From: Cryphonectria parasitica EP155
Taxonomy: Eukaryota > Ascomycota > Sordariomycetes > Diaporthales > Cryphonectriaceae
Assembly (NCBI RefSeq): GCF_011745365.1
Contig: NW_024468909.1
Location: forward strand, 1,054,001-1,118,000
DNA: 64,000 bases
Reading direction: 5' to 3'
Numbering within the stretch: position 1 is the first letter of the stretch; each line of letters opens with the position of its first letter. The notes under the pieces are model-generated. The model did no database searches and was not told the DNA's origin. It saw only the letters and a list, made by a program, of their open reading frames with translations. Positions 52,171 to 63,641 of the stretch are shown piece by piece. The position numbers and the translations under genes were made by a program.

Positions 52171-54531
52171 CTACCTCCTGCCTCTCGACCCACCAGCCTT
52201 TTTCGGCACCCTCGCCTTCGCTTTGGCTGCTTTGAACGCAGGGCCGTTCTTGACCTTGTCCTTTATGCCCTTCTTCTTGTCTTTCTTGAACTCGAGCACA
52301 GCGCCTTTGCCGGCGCGTTCCGCCGCACCCTTCTTCCACACCTTACCCTCCTTCCTCTCGGACTTGGCATCTAGCTTCTTCTTATCCTTGTTACTCAGTT
52401 TGCCGTTGGCATGCTTGTTCTTCAACTTCTCCCTATCGCCATTCAGCTCTGCGCGCCCGGCCTCCTTGGCGGCAACCTTGTCTCTCTCCGTCTCGAACCA
52501 CGTCCGCTTCGGCCGGCCCTTGATCTCGTCCTCGTGGCGGATGAGGTTCTCGCCCTTCTGCACCTGCATTTCGACATGCTGCATTTGCTTCTCCTCCTTT
52601 TCTTCGACCTGGATCATTTCCACTTCATCCTCGAGTTCGTCCACCTGCGCCTGGAGCTTGTCGGCCTCAGATGGGTCGATCACCCGACTGCTGATCTTGG
52701 CTCCCTGAGACTTGCCCGCCTTCACGGCCGACTTGACGACTTTTCGATCGGGCTCCGCGGCGAGTGTGATGGCTACACCAGAGCGGCCTGCGCGGGCTGT
52801 ACGACCAACTCGGTGAAGGTAGATCTCGACGGTCTGCGGAGCTTCGTAGTTGATGACCGTGTCGACGCCCTTGATATCAAGACCACGAGAGGCCAAGTCT
52901 GTGGCGAGCAGGAAGGAGACCTTGCCGTCTCTGAAGGCCTCTACGCTAGCGATACGTTGCGTCTGGTTCATGCTGCCATGCAGCTCCGCGCAAGAGAGTC
53001 CTAGGAGCCCAAAGATAATGCGAACTTGGTGGGCAATCTTCTTTTGCCGGAAGAAGATGATCACTCGTTCCTTGTAGAGGTTCTTGACGATGTAGAGCAG
53101 GTAGCCCATACGTTTCTCCTCGCGACCCGGTCGCAGACGAACAAATTCCTGGGTGAGGGTGTTGACGGTCTTCCTTTGGGAGTCGACCATGATCCTGACA
53201 GGCCTGTTCATCCCTAGACGGATGAGCTTGTCGACGGAGGATGTCATGGTGGCCGAGAAAAGCATCGTCTGGCGGGACTTGGGAAGTGTAGTGAGGATCT
53301 CGTTCAACTCGTCCGCGAATCCATCCTCCAACATTCGATCGGCCTCATCTAGCACCAAGATTTCCACAGTCTCGACTGCGAAACTGGCAGAGTTGCGCAT
53401 GTGATCGATGAAACGACCAGGAGTGGCGATGACCACGTCTGGCCGTAAACGTAATTCGGCTTCCTGCACTTTGAGGCTCAGACCACCAACAGCCAGACAA
53501 AACTTGATGTCTGTATGGCTGGCCAGTTTTGTGGCTACTGCGTGTCCCTGGATTGCCAGCTCACGCGTAGGGGTAAGAATGACGACCCGCGTGGTCGGGA
53601 CCTTCTTTGGCCGGTAAAGAAGACGTTCCAGTATGGGCACGACGAAGGCTGCCGTCTTTCCTGATCCAGTGACGGCACCACCCACAAGATCCTTACCCAT
53701 GAGTGCAATAGGGACAGCTTTGGCCTGGATAGGAGTGGGCTTGGTGAACCCGACGTTGGCGAGACCGCGGAGAATGGGTCGAGATAGTGACATGGTCTGG
53801 AATGAGCCAGCAGCATCCTTCTTGCCAGGCTTGGCTGTTTCCTCGGGGGCGAAGAAGGCGTCTCTCTTAGCAGCCTCCTCTGCATCATCTTCGTCATCGG
53901 ACTCGGAATCGCGGCCATCGTCGTCTGGATGCCCCACTGGCGTGGCGACAGAGGCATTGTCATCATCCTCCTCCTCCTGTGCGTCGTCTTCGTCATCATC
54001 TGAGCCCACACCCGGTATTTGGTCGTCTGCATCAGACTCCTCAACGTCCGAGCCAACGTTCATGCCAAATGCCTCATCGTTTAGCGCTTCGTCGTCATCG
54101 TCCTCGAGTTCGATGTCACCGTCTTCGTCGCTGGCAGCCTCACTCGTCGCTTCTTTTTCAGATTCGCTCGGGCCAGTTGTCTTGCCTTCTTTCTTGTCAC
54201 GTCTTCTCCTTATTATGTCGTCAAGAACGTCCTTCCTTTGTTCGCCCATTGCATTCTTTGCGCCATCAAAGCCCCAGCCCTCGAATTCCTGGATCACGTC
54301 GTTGTCACCTGCGACGAACTCGAAGTCCGAGTCCATGGCGCCATCATCCTCTTCATTCTTGCCCCAAATGCCTTCCTGGCCACCATGAGCCTCTGTTTTC
54401 TTCGACTTCTTGCCCTTCTTGGTCTTGGCTTTCTTTTGTGGGGGAGGGGCGATCTCTTCCTCTGGGACGTCTTCGTTGTCCGAGATGGTAAGAACAAAAT
54501 CGTCCTCTGCCTTGCGCTTTGAAGGTGCCAT
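52171..54531 (-). CDS. drs1: Nucleolar DEAD-box RNA helicase Drs1
   Basis: An ATP-dependent RNA helicase for 60S ribosomal subunit assembly, acting in the nucleolus. 786 residues, single exon, from the ATG at 54531 ([20 protein letters not shown]). The acidic, Lys-rich N-terminal 260 residues are typical of Drs1/DDX27. Helicase motifs: Q-motif [17 protein letters not shown], motif [12 protein letters not shown] (about 290), [21 protein letters not shown] (about 395), [24 protein letters not shown] and [13 protein letters not shown] (about 577). The C-terminus is a long Lys/Glu coiled region ending in basic GGSRGRR, as in the family. It is divergent from the EB1 gene. Identification as Drs1 rather than another DEAD-box protein rests on the tail layout and motif wording. 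Confidence 0.94.
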   Translation of the reverse strand: MAPSKRKAEDDFVLTISDNEDVPEEEIAPPPQKKAKTKKGKKSKKTEAHGGQEGIWGKNEEDDGAMDSDFEFVAGDNDVIQEFEGWGFDGAKNAMGEQRKDVLDDIIRRRRDKKEGKTTGPSESEKEATSEAASDEDGDIELEDDDDEALNDEAFGMNVGSDVEESDADDQIPGVGSDDDEDDAQEEEDDDNASVATPVGHPDDDGRDSESDDEDDAEEAAKRDAFFAPEETAKPGKKDAAGSFQTMSLSRPILRGLANVGFTKPTPIQAKAVPIALMGKDLVGGAVTGSGKTAAFVVPILERLLYRPKKVPTTRVVILTPTRELAIQGHAVATKLASHTDIKFCLAVGGLSLKVQEAELRLRPDVVIATPGRFIDHMRNSASFAVETVEILVLDEADRMLEDGFADELNEILTTLPKSRQTMLFSATMTSSVDKLIRLGMNRPVRIMVDSQRKTVNTLTQEFVRLRPGREEKRMGYLLYIVKNLYKERVIIFFRQKKIAHQVRIIFGLLGLSCAELHGSMNQTQRIASVEAFRDGKVSFLLATDLASRGLDIKGVDTVINYEAPQTVEIYLHRVGRTARAGRSGVAITLAAEPDRKVVKSAVKAGKSQGAKISSRVIDPSEADKLQAQVDELEDEVEMIQVEEKEEKQMQHVEMQVQKGENLIRHEDEIKGRPKRTWFETERDKVAAKEAGRAELNGDREKLKNKHANGKLSNKDKKKLDAKSERKEGKVWKKGAAERAGKGAVLEFKKDKKKGIKDKVKNGPAFKAAKAKARVPKKAGGSRGRR

Positions 54532-55202
54532 GGCAGCGTTGAAGGCCGGCAGATGTGGCCGGCAATTGGAAATTTGGATCGCTGATAGATAATGGGTTTC
54601 AATAGCAATCGAAATTTCAAGAGGAAAAGGCCGAGGAGGAGAAGGGAAGGGGAAAATTGAGAAAAAGACGTTGCTCAGGATGAATCGTCTCAACTTTGCT
54701 CCCCTGCAAATTGAGGTTGGACCCCTGCTCCGAAACTTTTTTTTTTCTTCGCTGCAGAAGGGGAGCTAAGACGCCCACACGACTATGCCTGCCCCGCACC
54801 AGGCTTCCAAGATTGCCCCACGCAGACTGTTTTTCCAAGCAAGGTTGATTGGGTAACGAGGCCAACAGCCAGCTAACGCCTTCAGTAGCTACCTCACCTG
54901 TCAAGGCCCAACGGAACCTGGCTGATGATTTTGTTTTCTTAACGACAAGCCCGGCCCATCTGGATCCAAACAAGCGACGTCGTCTTTCAACTATTGCGAT
55001 TTCTCTTCTGAACCCGAGTTGTCTTTCCCCTTTCGTCTGCCTGACGCCAGACCGGCTATCGTTTTCCTCCCTGCGACGCTTTTCTTTTGTGATACCCAAA
55101 CAGTACTTTCCCCACTGTCGATCACCGTCTTCGCGCGAAGCCTGGACAAGATAGACACAAGTCATTACTGTCCAACACATCAACGAGAAGAAAACAGACA
55201 TC
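54532..55202. promoter_or_regulatory. Bidirectional promoter, Drs1 / EB1
   Basis: 671 bases between divergent start codons, with C/T-rich tracts toward the EB1 side (CTCTTCTGAACC.. to TTTCCCC) and on the minus strand toward Drs1. No gene inside. Confidence 0.5.
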
Positions 55203-56297
55203 ATGGGTGAATCACGGTCAGTACCCAACTAATGTCTCCGTGTCTCCTGGCGTCTTCGAAATGCTTATCAATCATGTTGATTTTGCATTGTCGATCTTTG
55301 CAAGGATACGAATACTTGCCAGCGATGCTCGAAGATACTGACAACTGACGTGACCACCACAGACAAGAACTCCTGTCATGGATGAACAGCCTCTTGCAGC
55401 TCAACATGACCAAAGTTGAGCAATGCGGAACTGGGTACGTACCGGCATTCTTTTGGCGAAGAGGACCTTAAACAACCGATGATCACGAGGCTGACAAGGA
55501 CGCGTTCGATGATCTAGCGCTGCCCTCTGCCAAATCTACGACAGCATCTTCCAAGATGTGCCGATGTCTCGAGTCAAGTTCAACGTCAACACCGAGTATG
55601 CCTACATACAGAACTTCAAGGTCTTGCAGAGTCAGTCTTCCGTCCCCACCCTTTCCTCTGGGCGTCCACTCTCCCTTCTCCAGCGCATCGCAGAAGTAAT
55701 AAGGCAGTTGGCATGCTGACTTATGAGACACGTGCTACAGACACCTTCGCGAAGCACCAGATCGACAAGACCGTCCCCGTTCAGGCCCTCGTGAAGTGCA
55801 AGATGCAGGACAATCTCGAGTTTCTGCAGTGGACTAAGAGGTTCTGGGACCAATACTACCCCGGCGGTGACTACGATGCCGTGAGCCGACGCAAGGGCGC
55901 TGCTGTGGGAGGCGCCGGCGGCGGCGCTGCACCCCGAGCCGCAGCAGGTAGCGCCGCCGCGCGACGGGTTGGTGGCACGACCCCGTCTGGAGGCGCTCGT
56001 CTGGGTGTAGGCAAGGCTGCCGGTGGTGGCGCTGCATCCGCAGCGCTGCAGGCGGAGATCACGCAGCTTAAGGAGACGGTGGTGGGTCTGGAGCGGGAGC
56101 GGGATTTTTACTTCTCTAAGCTGCGCGACATAGAACTGCTCGTCCAGCAGGCTGTCGAGGAAGACCCAGAGCTCGAGAAGCAGGAGGACGGCCTGGTCAA
56201 GCAGATCCAGCTGATTCTCTACTCGACGGAGGAGGGCTTCGAGATCCCTGCCGAAGGGGAGGAAGAGGAGGGCTTGGACGACCAGGAGACTTTCTGA
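55203..56297 (+). CDS. bim1: EB1-family microtubule plus-end protein (Bim1/Mal3)
   Basis: Tracks growing microtubule ends and recruits partner proteins. Exons are 55203-55216 (14 nt), 55363-55434, 55518-55630 and 55741-56297, giving 251 residues; introns are 146, 83 and 110 nt, all with consistent phases. The calponin-homology domain (about 1-105) reads ESRQELLSWMNSLLQLNMTK, CQIYDSIFQDVPMSRVKFNV, LVKCKMQDNLEFLQWTKRFW and DQYYPGGDYDAVSRR, which is diagnostic. A Gly/Ala-rich linker follows, then the EB1 homology coiled coil with VVGLERERDFYFSKLRDIEL, and an acidic tail ending DDQETF. The tiny first exon is typical of fungal EB1 genes and easily missed by gene finders. Shares its promoter with Drs1. 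Confidence 0.95.
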
Positions 56298-57396
56298 TCG
56301 CCCTGACCGGCAGGTTGGCGAGATGCTCCTCTTGATGAGCCCATAGAACGCCTCTCCACCTGGACCTGTGCCAACGAGATCGCTCCGAAAACTTAGGTTG
56401 GGGATGTTGTAATGGGTTTAATGTAAGAACTTCGAGAGGGTCTTGAGTGCGTGATAGACAGAATCTTGGTCAACTAAGGCAGACTTGTACGGATAGTCTA
56501 GTTGACTTGGGGTCATGGCACGCCGTGTGGGCAACTTCACTAGTGATTAGACACAAGATAATTATTTCGCATTCTCACGCCAACAACCAACCCCTGGGGT
56601 CTCCAAGACGTCCGGGCCTTCCGTCTGGTTCCAAACTTTCCCACGCTTTGAAGGGGATCCACAGGGCTGTCATCGGGCCCCTGTCTGTCCATCTGTCTGC
56701 CTGTTCCCGTTGTGAGGTTTTCCATTTAGGGACCATGCAGACGCAGTCTAGCAGATCTCTTGCACACCAGGCATCAACCGAGTTCTCATCAAGGTTTCGG
56801 TAGTCACTGTCATCAGCGCCAACTGCAGGGCCTAGTGGCCGAACTCTAGGCCATTTTGGATGTCTAGGGCTGCTGACGGGAACAGGTGGCTTGGACAACG
56901 AGCCCGCTGCAAAGAGCTGTGTCCCCAACTGTCGTAGTCACTGTGGAGAAGCGAACAGCGCATGACAAAGTTCCGAAGTTCCCTGGGCGTCAGACCTGTC
57001 TCAGCGTGTCATGGTCACTGTCACTCTCTCTAGGCTTCACCAACCCAACTTTATCCATCGCTCTCCCTCCCTCTCCTCAACAGTCACACTTCCTCAACAT
57101 TCTGGGGGCTTTTTCTTCCCTCTTAGCTTCTTTATGCAATCGCTACAACTAGGTGGTTGAGTTTCTTTTTACTCCAACAAGCAAACTGCATTTACGCCTT
57201 GACAAAGCGGGCGTAGCTGGTTAACCGCATCGCCCGCGTGGTTCATTTCCTAGAGGCAACGAGAGGCCGCACGAGACATACCGAACGTATACTGTGGGCA
57301 TGCTCTACGAATCACGAAACAAAACGACTTTCATTGCGTTCCTCTGTCGGCTACATCCACTCATATAGTCCAGCCTGCGAGGCACCGACCGCAACA
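56298..57396. other. Spacer, no gene seen
   Basis: 3' UTR of the EB1 gene and promoter/leader of Vam7. The C/T-rich stretch at about 57020-57130 looks like core promoter. The Vam7 frame stays open upstream to about 57238 but without an ATG. Confidence 0.45.
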
Positions 57397-58539
57397 ATGG
57401 CGCCACCCATCGAGATCTCCGTCCCAACAACCTCCGTCACATCTCCTCCCGACGCGAAGCCTTTCACGCAATACAACATCACTCTCCGCCTTCCTCTCCG
57501 CTCCTACGTCGTCCAGAAGCGCTACACCGACTTCAACAACCTTCACACAGCCCTTACCAGCCTCGTCGGCGCACCACCCCCGGCTCCGCTACCAGGCAAG
57601 CACTGGTTCAAATCGACAGTCTCGTCGGCAGAACTAACAGAGGACCGCCGGCGTGGTCTCGAGACCTACCTGCGCTCGATAGCGGAGTCGCCTGACCGGC
57701 GATGGCGCGACACGCCCGCATGGCGAAGCTTCCTCAACCTGCCGGCGGTGGGCGGCGGCAGCGCGGCGAGCTCAAGCGGGATCGGGGTCGAGGGCAAGCT
57801 GCCCGCTATAAACACAAGAGAGGGCAACGCCGCGGCCGCGAGCGATCCACGCACGTGGACTGATTTACACCGTGAGATGAAGGGTCTGCTAGGAGAGGCC
57901 AGGCAGCAGCTCTCCAAGAGGGACGCGGCGTCGGACGTGGGCGTCGGGTACATAGGCGGCGCCCCGACGCAGGCATTGGAGGCTGGGGCTGCGGCGAAGA
58001 GGGCGCTGGTTCGTGCATCCAACCTCATCAGGGCGCTGGACGACGGGCTCAAAGACATGGGCGACCGCAGGAAGCTGGGCGAAGGCGAGCTCCTGCGCAG
58101 ACGGGACCTGGTGGCTGCGGCGCGGCAGGAGAGAGACGGCCTCGAGAAGGTCGGCGCAAGCATCGGTGGTTCGGCGGGCCATGGCGCAGCTGGTGGGCGG
58201 GATGGCCCCGTCAGCTCAGGAGATAAGGCGGTGCTCCTCGGGCGCGGCGGCACGGGGACGGCCAGGCGGGTGCTTGGGGCACCGCTGCCCGAGACGGAGA
58301 GGACGCGGGAGCTGGACAACGCAGGCGTGTTGCTGCTTCAGAAACAGCAGATGGCGGAACAGGACCAGGACGTGGAGGAGCTGACGCGGATCGTGCGGCG
58401 GCAGAGGGACGTGGGCATGGCGATCGAGCGCGAGGTGAGAGAGCAGTTGGATTTGTTGAACGAGACGGATGAGCATGTGACCCGGGTGGGCGTCAAGCTG
58501 GACGTCGCGAACAAGAAGACACGGAAGCTGGGACAGTGA
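57397..58539 (+). CDS. vam7: Vam7-like vacuolar SNARE (PX + Qc-SNARE)
   Basis: A soluble t-SNARE that binds PI3P on the vacuole and drives homotypic fusion with HOPS. 380 residues, single exon from the ATG at 57397 (MAPPIEISVPTTSV). The PX domain (about 5-115) contains YNITLRLPLRSYVVQKRYTD, with the Arg/Tyr pair of PI3P-binding PX domains, and LPGKHWFKSTV. The middle is Ala/Gly-rich and low in complexity. The C-terminal SNARE helix (about 315-378) reads LLLQKQQMAEQDQDVEELTR and IVRRQRDVGMAIEREVREQL, with DEHVTRVGVKLDVANKKTRK at the end. There is no C-terminal membrane anchor, as in yeast Vam7. PX plus Qc-SNARE is unique to this protein in fungi, so identity is strong. Confidence 0.94.
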   Translation: MAPPIEISVPTTSVTSPPDAKPFTQYNITLRLPLRSYVVQKRYTDFNNLHTALTSLVGAPPPAPLPGKHWFKSTVSSAELTEDRRRGLETYLRSIAESPDRRWRDTPAWRSFLNLPAVGGGSAASSSGIGVEGKLPAINTREGNAAAASDPRTWTDLHREMKGLLGEARQQLSKRDAASDVGVGYIGGAPTQALEAGAAAKRALVRASNLIRALDDGLKDMGDRRKLGEGELLRRRDLVAAARQERDGLEKVGASIGGSAGHGAAGGRDGPVSSGDKAVLLGRGGTGTARRVLGAPLPETERTRELDNAGVLLLQKQQMAEQDQDVEELTRIVRRQRDVGMAIEREVREQLDLLNETDEHVTRVGVKLDVANKKTRKLGQ

Positions 58540-61500
58540 GGGGGAAAACATCCCTTTGCATATAAGTTGATTCATCGTGGTGATATTCATGTTCTTAAGC
58601 AAATTTCGACTAGGCCCGTCTGGCAAGCGAAGCGAAGCCACGCTCGAGGAGAGGAATAATATATCCAAGGCATAGCACATTATTAGTTGTAATTTACCGT
58701 ATAACGAAACATTCATTCGACTTCTTTCACCCATCTCAAGTGTTATAGCCTACAACATTCTTACCAGACCAGTTGTCATCCTTCCTCAGCAGACTGAGTC
58801 GTCATCTTGGATAGGCCTTGGTATCCACTAAAAATCTCACCTCGAGTAAACGATACTTATATAAGGAGCATTTCTCTAGGGTTTAGCAGTGCTGCAAAGT
58901 CGTCCGCCACGTTCCAAATCTGCCTCTCTGGTCTGCTATGCTGTTGCCATCCAGACTGAAAAAGAGACCGACCAGATCGCAGTTCCGAGAGTTCAAATCT
59001 CAGAGAATAAGTTCAGTCGAGTAGGACACGTCAACATCGGAGTCTTCAACACAAAACAAAAACACACCTAGGCTAGGGCTGAGTGTCTGGTTCCGTAGCC
59101 CCTACATAGTCTACATAGTAAGTACCATAGTACTACAAATGCATGGTACTGCAGCATGCACTAATAATACTACAAGAGCATATACTTTGGTTCTATATGC
59201 ATGTCTCTGCCTTCTTCGGCAGGCACAAGCAACGCTCTTACGTCATCGACAGGGTCAATAATGGGTCAAGACGGGGACAGGCGAAAAAGGGACGAGCCGA
59301 TGTTGCTGTGTCAACCGGGAGGCCGGGTAGACACTAAAGAGCTGGACTGGGGACGAAAAGAAAAGAGAGGAGGGTGGGGGTGAGAACCAGAACCAATTTC
59401 ACCGATACCCTGAGTGACTGCAACGTTTGTGCGTGGCTTGGAGCCCGTAGTCTTTTGCTTTTCTTCCTGGGTTGGGTGTCATTGGCGCGCGGGTTCGTGT
59501 AGTAAGTGGCTTGGGTGTGTGGTAAGACTGGGCGCCAAAGAAGAAGAAAAAAAGAAGGAAAAAAACGGTTGTTCTTTTCCTGTCCAAGCGGCCTGTACCA
59601 CCTCGAACACTTCTTGATGCCTGGCTTGTACTCTAAATTATGTGGTCTTAAGAAAACAGTTCAGCGTAGAGAAACAGGGGTCCGAAGCAAAGATAAATGT
59701 TGGGTATACGATTCGGGTCTGAACCAATGAATATGTAGCAGAGTGATTCACCATTTGGCGCCTGATGACCCGACTGTGGCGTTAGGAACCTTGGTAGATG
59801 TGATCGAGGTTTTTGCATGGGCGGTTGCGGTTGTAACCCCTTCTTAGGAGATTATGTCCCGAGCAAGATACTATGGTGCAGTATTGGTCCTCGTTGAGCA
59901 CTCTATGCGTTGCCATTCGTCATCAGGTGGTTGTTACAAGGTGTCGCCACAGCGCTGTGTGGCAGCACTACTAATACGCACCCTGTCAAAGTCGTCTCAC
60001 ATAAGACAGATGCAGGGAACAAGAGTACACCACCAAAGATCCTTGTATATGGCTGTCAACGGTCATGTTGTGCTCCCATCCAAGAGGATCTAGTTAGATT
60101 ACCCCTTTTTGTAGTACTTTGACTGTCTTCCATCTATATACTATGATTTCATGTTCTATGATCATCAGGGGACTATTGACTGTGAAGCAAAAGGTTTAGG
60201 CTGGCTAGTGTTCTAAACTGTTTTAGGGCCCCATGATACTAAGATGTACTTGACATTGTAACCATTGGAGGATGTGATCAAAGTGGAGAGAGAAGCATGG
60301 GGAGAGAGGGGGTGGGTCTCGACAAAGAGAGGGCTGGCAAGGACAACACGCCCAGGATGAAAATCGGGAGGCTGGTGATTGAGCCACTTGAACAAAAGTG
60401 ATGCAGGATGCTGATTGCCCCTCAATGTGCTGTACCATGAGCTTTTGCCTTTTGGAGTCCCTCTGGGACAACAATACTCTGGGCATCTGCAGGTTTTTGT
60501 TTGTTCTCCTTGTGCTTCAGTGCAAAGGTATTCTCCAATGTGTACTGTCAACGAGTACAATGGTACCTAACTATGATTGCCCAGTCCAGTGGTACAAAGT
60601 GCTCGGGTAGCAGCCTGGCAGACAGATATCCCTGTCAAGGCCAGCATCTGTTCTCAAGGATCCCCCACCTAACTTTTTTTTCTGGCTGGCCCCGGCTGCA
60701 GTGTCCCTCCAAGAGCAATTAGTGTAAACAACGATTGACATCTGCTGCTGCATGTTTTGACTGCATTTTGCAACCTTGATGCTGCACGACCCAATCGAAT
60801 CACGACAGCACACCACACACCAGACGCTACCTTTCCTTAGCAGCAGGTACCACCTAAATGCTGCCATAGTCACTCGACGAGACTGCCTGATCCACTAACC
60901 TGACAGAACCCCTTCTTTCTTTTTTATCTGTCTGCCCCTCAACCTCGACACAAAATTCCAGATCCAGCATCTTGACTTGTTCCCAGCAGCTCTTCAAGGT
61001 CCACATCTTATCTCTCCATTGACCACGACATCACAGGTCTGACTCTGCCTTTCTGTGTCTACAGTCTTCAACACCAACAAAACTGCTCTGGTTTTTCAAC
61101 CTCTCCTCCTCGAAATTGTCGCCCATTAGCTGGCGTGTGTTTTCTGTGTGTTTACTTTGCCAAGTTTTCGGTAAGTCTGAGCCTACTCCAACCCTCCCTC
61201 CTCCATCAATTGACTGCCTTTCTTCCCTACCCCATGATCCTTGAACCGCCCCTCCCCCCCCCCCATAATCGAGCCGTGATATTAGCATGGACAAGGGCGT
61301 CGAGGATGGGAAAGCTGACTTGAGCTCTTCCTCTCTGATCTAGGGCCATTTAATTTCGAGCAAACTGAGCCTACCTCCCAATGGCTTCCAAGAAATACCA
61401 CTAGACAACTGTGTCTTCTTTTTTTTTTATTTTTCTTTTTTTGTGTGTGTTTGTTCCACCACACACGGTCGCGTCTTCTCGAATCGGTCCCCGCCCTCGA

Positions 61501-61550
61501 GTGCGGTCGTCCCGCGAGCGACAGTCGGGCTCTTGTGACGACTTGTCGAA
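58540..61550. other. Three-kb spacer, no certain gene
   Basis: No gene recognised. Features are inverted repeats near 59121-59150, a C11 run at 61254-61264 and C/T/T-rich leader sequence at 60.9-61.5 kb that probably forms the 5' UTR of the next gene, perhaps with an intron (GGTAAGT at about 61169). Confidence 0.4.
59121..59150. repeat. Inverted repeat AGTACCAT / ATGGTACT
   Basis: Perfect 8-base arms at 59121-59128 and 59143-59150 with a 14-base loop, followed by a further small dyad (TGCAT..ATGCA). Confidence 0.65.
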
Positions 61551-63641
61551 ATGGCCAGTCCGCCTCCACCGCCTCCGCCTCACGGTGAGGCCCCGAAGAC
61601 AACAGCTGGAGGAGCAGGCCTGCCCCCCGGCAAATACGATGTCTTCATCATACCCGAACATTCGGCTGGTTCCGGCTTTCTCTACCTTCCCTCGCTGCGA
61701 ACCAACACAAATAGCTTCATCGCCGGCTTCGCCTCCGCCCTTATTGTGGTTGTTCTCGCGCAGAGCATGGCCCCCGCCTTCCAGGCCTGGTGGGCCAACT
61801 TTCAGGGCATGGGCAACGCCGGCATGATGCTGCTTGTGGTGGCCGTCGGACTGGGAGCTTGGTCGCTTGGCCGACAGGCGTCGGATGGTACAGGTTCCCG
61901 AGCTTCAGAAGGTGGTTTCTACAACGGTGGTGGGGGATCCATGCCGAGCGGCGCTGGCGGGTTCGGTAGTGCTGAATCCAATGCCCACGGTGCCCATCAA
62001 GGACCCTCGCCCACCGCAGGTCCGCCTCCAAACACTCACGTTCCCCCAGGTGGGTCGCAGCCCAGTGCGAACAAACCAGCTGGATCGTATCAGCGACCTC
62101 CCCCTCAGCCTCGAGCGCAGGCACAGGCACAGCCTGAGCCGCCAAAGGCTCAACCCCCACCACCATCCTCACCCCAGCCGAGCGCAGCTAAGCCACAGGC
62201 AGAATCACCCAGGAACGCATGGGAGAAGGCTCGGGAAGAGGTCCGACGCAAGGAGGAAGAGCGCAAAGCCAAGGAGGCCGAGGATAAGCGTAGGGCAGAC
62301 GCGGCCGCCCGGCTGAAGGAGCTCAGAGACAGGGAGGCCCGCGAGCGTGCACAGCGGGAGGCCGACAAGGCGCGCCGAGAGGCCGAGGCCAAGGAAAAGG
62401 CAGACAAGGAGGCCAAGGAGGCTCGGGCGAAGGAGCTCAGAGAGCGCCTGGTAAGAGAGCGTGAAGAACGACGAAAGAAGCTCGAAGAGGAGAAGGAGAG
62501 AGAAAAGAAGCGCAGAGAGGAAGATGCCAGCCAGTCCCGCGTTTCCAGCTCATATGCTTACTCTGGCGTTGGCGAAAAGACAAATCCGTGGCCCAATGGA
62601 AAGCCACCCACGGTGTCGCCGCAAGCAGGAAACCCACCACCGGCCGCCGCCTCCTCCTCTCCCACCAAGAAGCCACCTGCGCCCACGGCACGGACCTTTG
62701 TGGGCACCGAGGAGGAGGCCTACTCATACCGACCATACGACAAGCCCAAGCCGCCAGGCCGTCGGGCCTCCAACTCAGATCTGTCCGAGTCGTCGTGGGC
62801 CCCGTCGCAGTCGACGGCGCGTACGACGCCGCCGCCATCCGTGCGTGGTCCATACTCGACCAAGGACCCCGACAAGATCGTCATCAAGGCAGTCTATTGC
62901 TTCATGAACCAGTTCTCCAAGACCCCCGCTTCCCAGCTCATCTCGGGTGTTGGTTCCGTCACCGACGGCCTCATCCTCCGCATCACCACGGAAGGCCTCT
63001 TCATTGATGATGACGTCCGAGGTGTGGCACAGCGGGAGTGGGACGTCAAGGCCTGGACCCTCAAGATGGTAGAGGTATGGTGTCCCGTGCACTTTTTGGC
63101 TTGTGCGATTGCTGCGAATTCTCCCCCGTCCCCCACCGGTTCTTCTTCGAAAACCAAACAGACCCCCCCTGCTTTGAACAAGATCAGTACTGCTTTCTTC
63201 GCCAAGACGACGGGAGGAAGTGTCCGTCTGCGCGCCGCGGAGAGAGGGAACCCCAAGACGCTGTCAGGCGACGACGCGGATACCTACCTCACCGAGGTGC
63301 TGGCCTCGTGCAAAGGCTCCTGTCGGCTTGGCGACTGCGCGTCCACCTTTGATCCTTCGAACCTCAGCAATGATACCTCTAGTGTGGCGTCCGGCTCGAC
63401 TCGTACTAACAGCACCGCACAGACCGGAGACTGGAAAGCCAGAGGACTTCACCTTCTGCGAGCGACGATCCGGGACCAGGACGGAAAGCGATATATGTTT
63501 GTCATCGGCGAGGAGGAAGGATGGAAGGTGGCTGTAGGGCTGCAGCGCCTGAGAAAGGGCTCGCAGGTCCGCTCGCTCGGCCTCTCAGGGCTCGGTGGTT
63601 TGGAGACCAAGAACACCCTCGAAATGCTCGGCTGGGGTTGA
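61551..63641 (+). CDS. Fungal two-TM coiled-coil protein, unknown function
   Basis: 696 residues if unspliced. Begins MASPPPPPPPHGEAPKTTAG. Two hydrophobic segments (about 54-82, FIAGFASALIVVVLAQSMAP; and 89-106, GMMLLVVAVGLGAWSLG) suggest a membrane anchor. A Pro/Gln-rich disordered region follows, then a long Arg/Glu/Lys/Ala charged coiled coil (about 225-325). The C-terminal globular part has DKIVIKAVYCFMNQFSKTPA, REWDVKAWTLKMVE and a well-defined end, GLHLLRATIRDQDGKRYMFV through EEGWKVAVGLQRLRKGSQVR. This looks like a conserved filamentous-fungal protein with no known role. An 87-nt in-frame, stop-free segment (63075-63161, GTATGG..AAACAG) may be an intron; if removed the product is 667 residues. 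Confidence 0.82.
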   Translation: MASPPPPPPPHGEAPKTTAGGAGLPPGKYDVFIIPEHSAGSGFLYLPSLRTNTNSFIAGFASALIVVVLAQSMAPAFQAWWANFQGMGNAGMMLLVVAVGLGAWSLGRQASDGTGSRASEGGFYNGGGGSMPSGAGGFGSAESNAHGAHQGPSPTAGPPPNTHVPPGGSQPSANKPAGSYQRPPPQPRAQAQAQPEPPKAQPPPPSSPQPSAAKPQAESPRNAWEKAREEVRRKEEERKAKEAEDKRRADAAARLKELRDREARERAQREADKARREAEAKEKADKEAKEARAKELRERLVREREERRKKLEEEKEREKKRREEDASQSRVSSSYAYSGVGEKTNPWPNGKPPTVSPQAGNPPPAAASSSPTKKPPAPTARTFVGTEEEAYSYRPYDKPKPPGRRASNSDLSESSWAPSQSTARTTPPPSVRGPYSTKDPDKIVIKAVYCFMNQFSKTPASQLISGVGSVTDGLILRITTEGLFIDDDVRGVAQREWDVKAWTLKMVEVWCPVHFLACAIAANSPPSPTGSSSKTKQTPPALNKISTAFFAKTTGGSVRLRAAERGNPKTLSGDDADTYLTEVLASCKGSCRLGDCASTFDPSNLSNDTSSVASGSTRTNSTAQTGDWKARGLHLLRATIRDQDGKRYMFVIGEEEGWKVAVGLQRLRKGSQVRSLGLSGLGGLETKNTLEMLGWG

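Noticed and set aside
58900..59010. tRNA-like B-box (AGTTCAAATCTC)
   Set aside because: The T-arm pairs in only three positions and no A-box or acceptor stem lies at the right distance.
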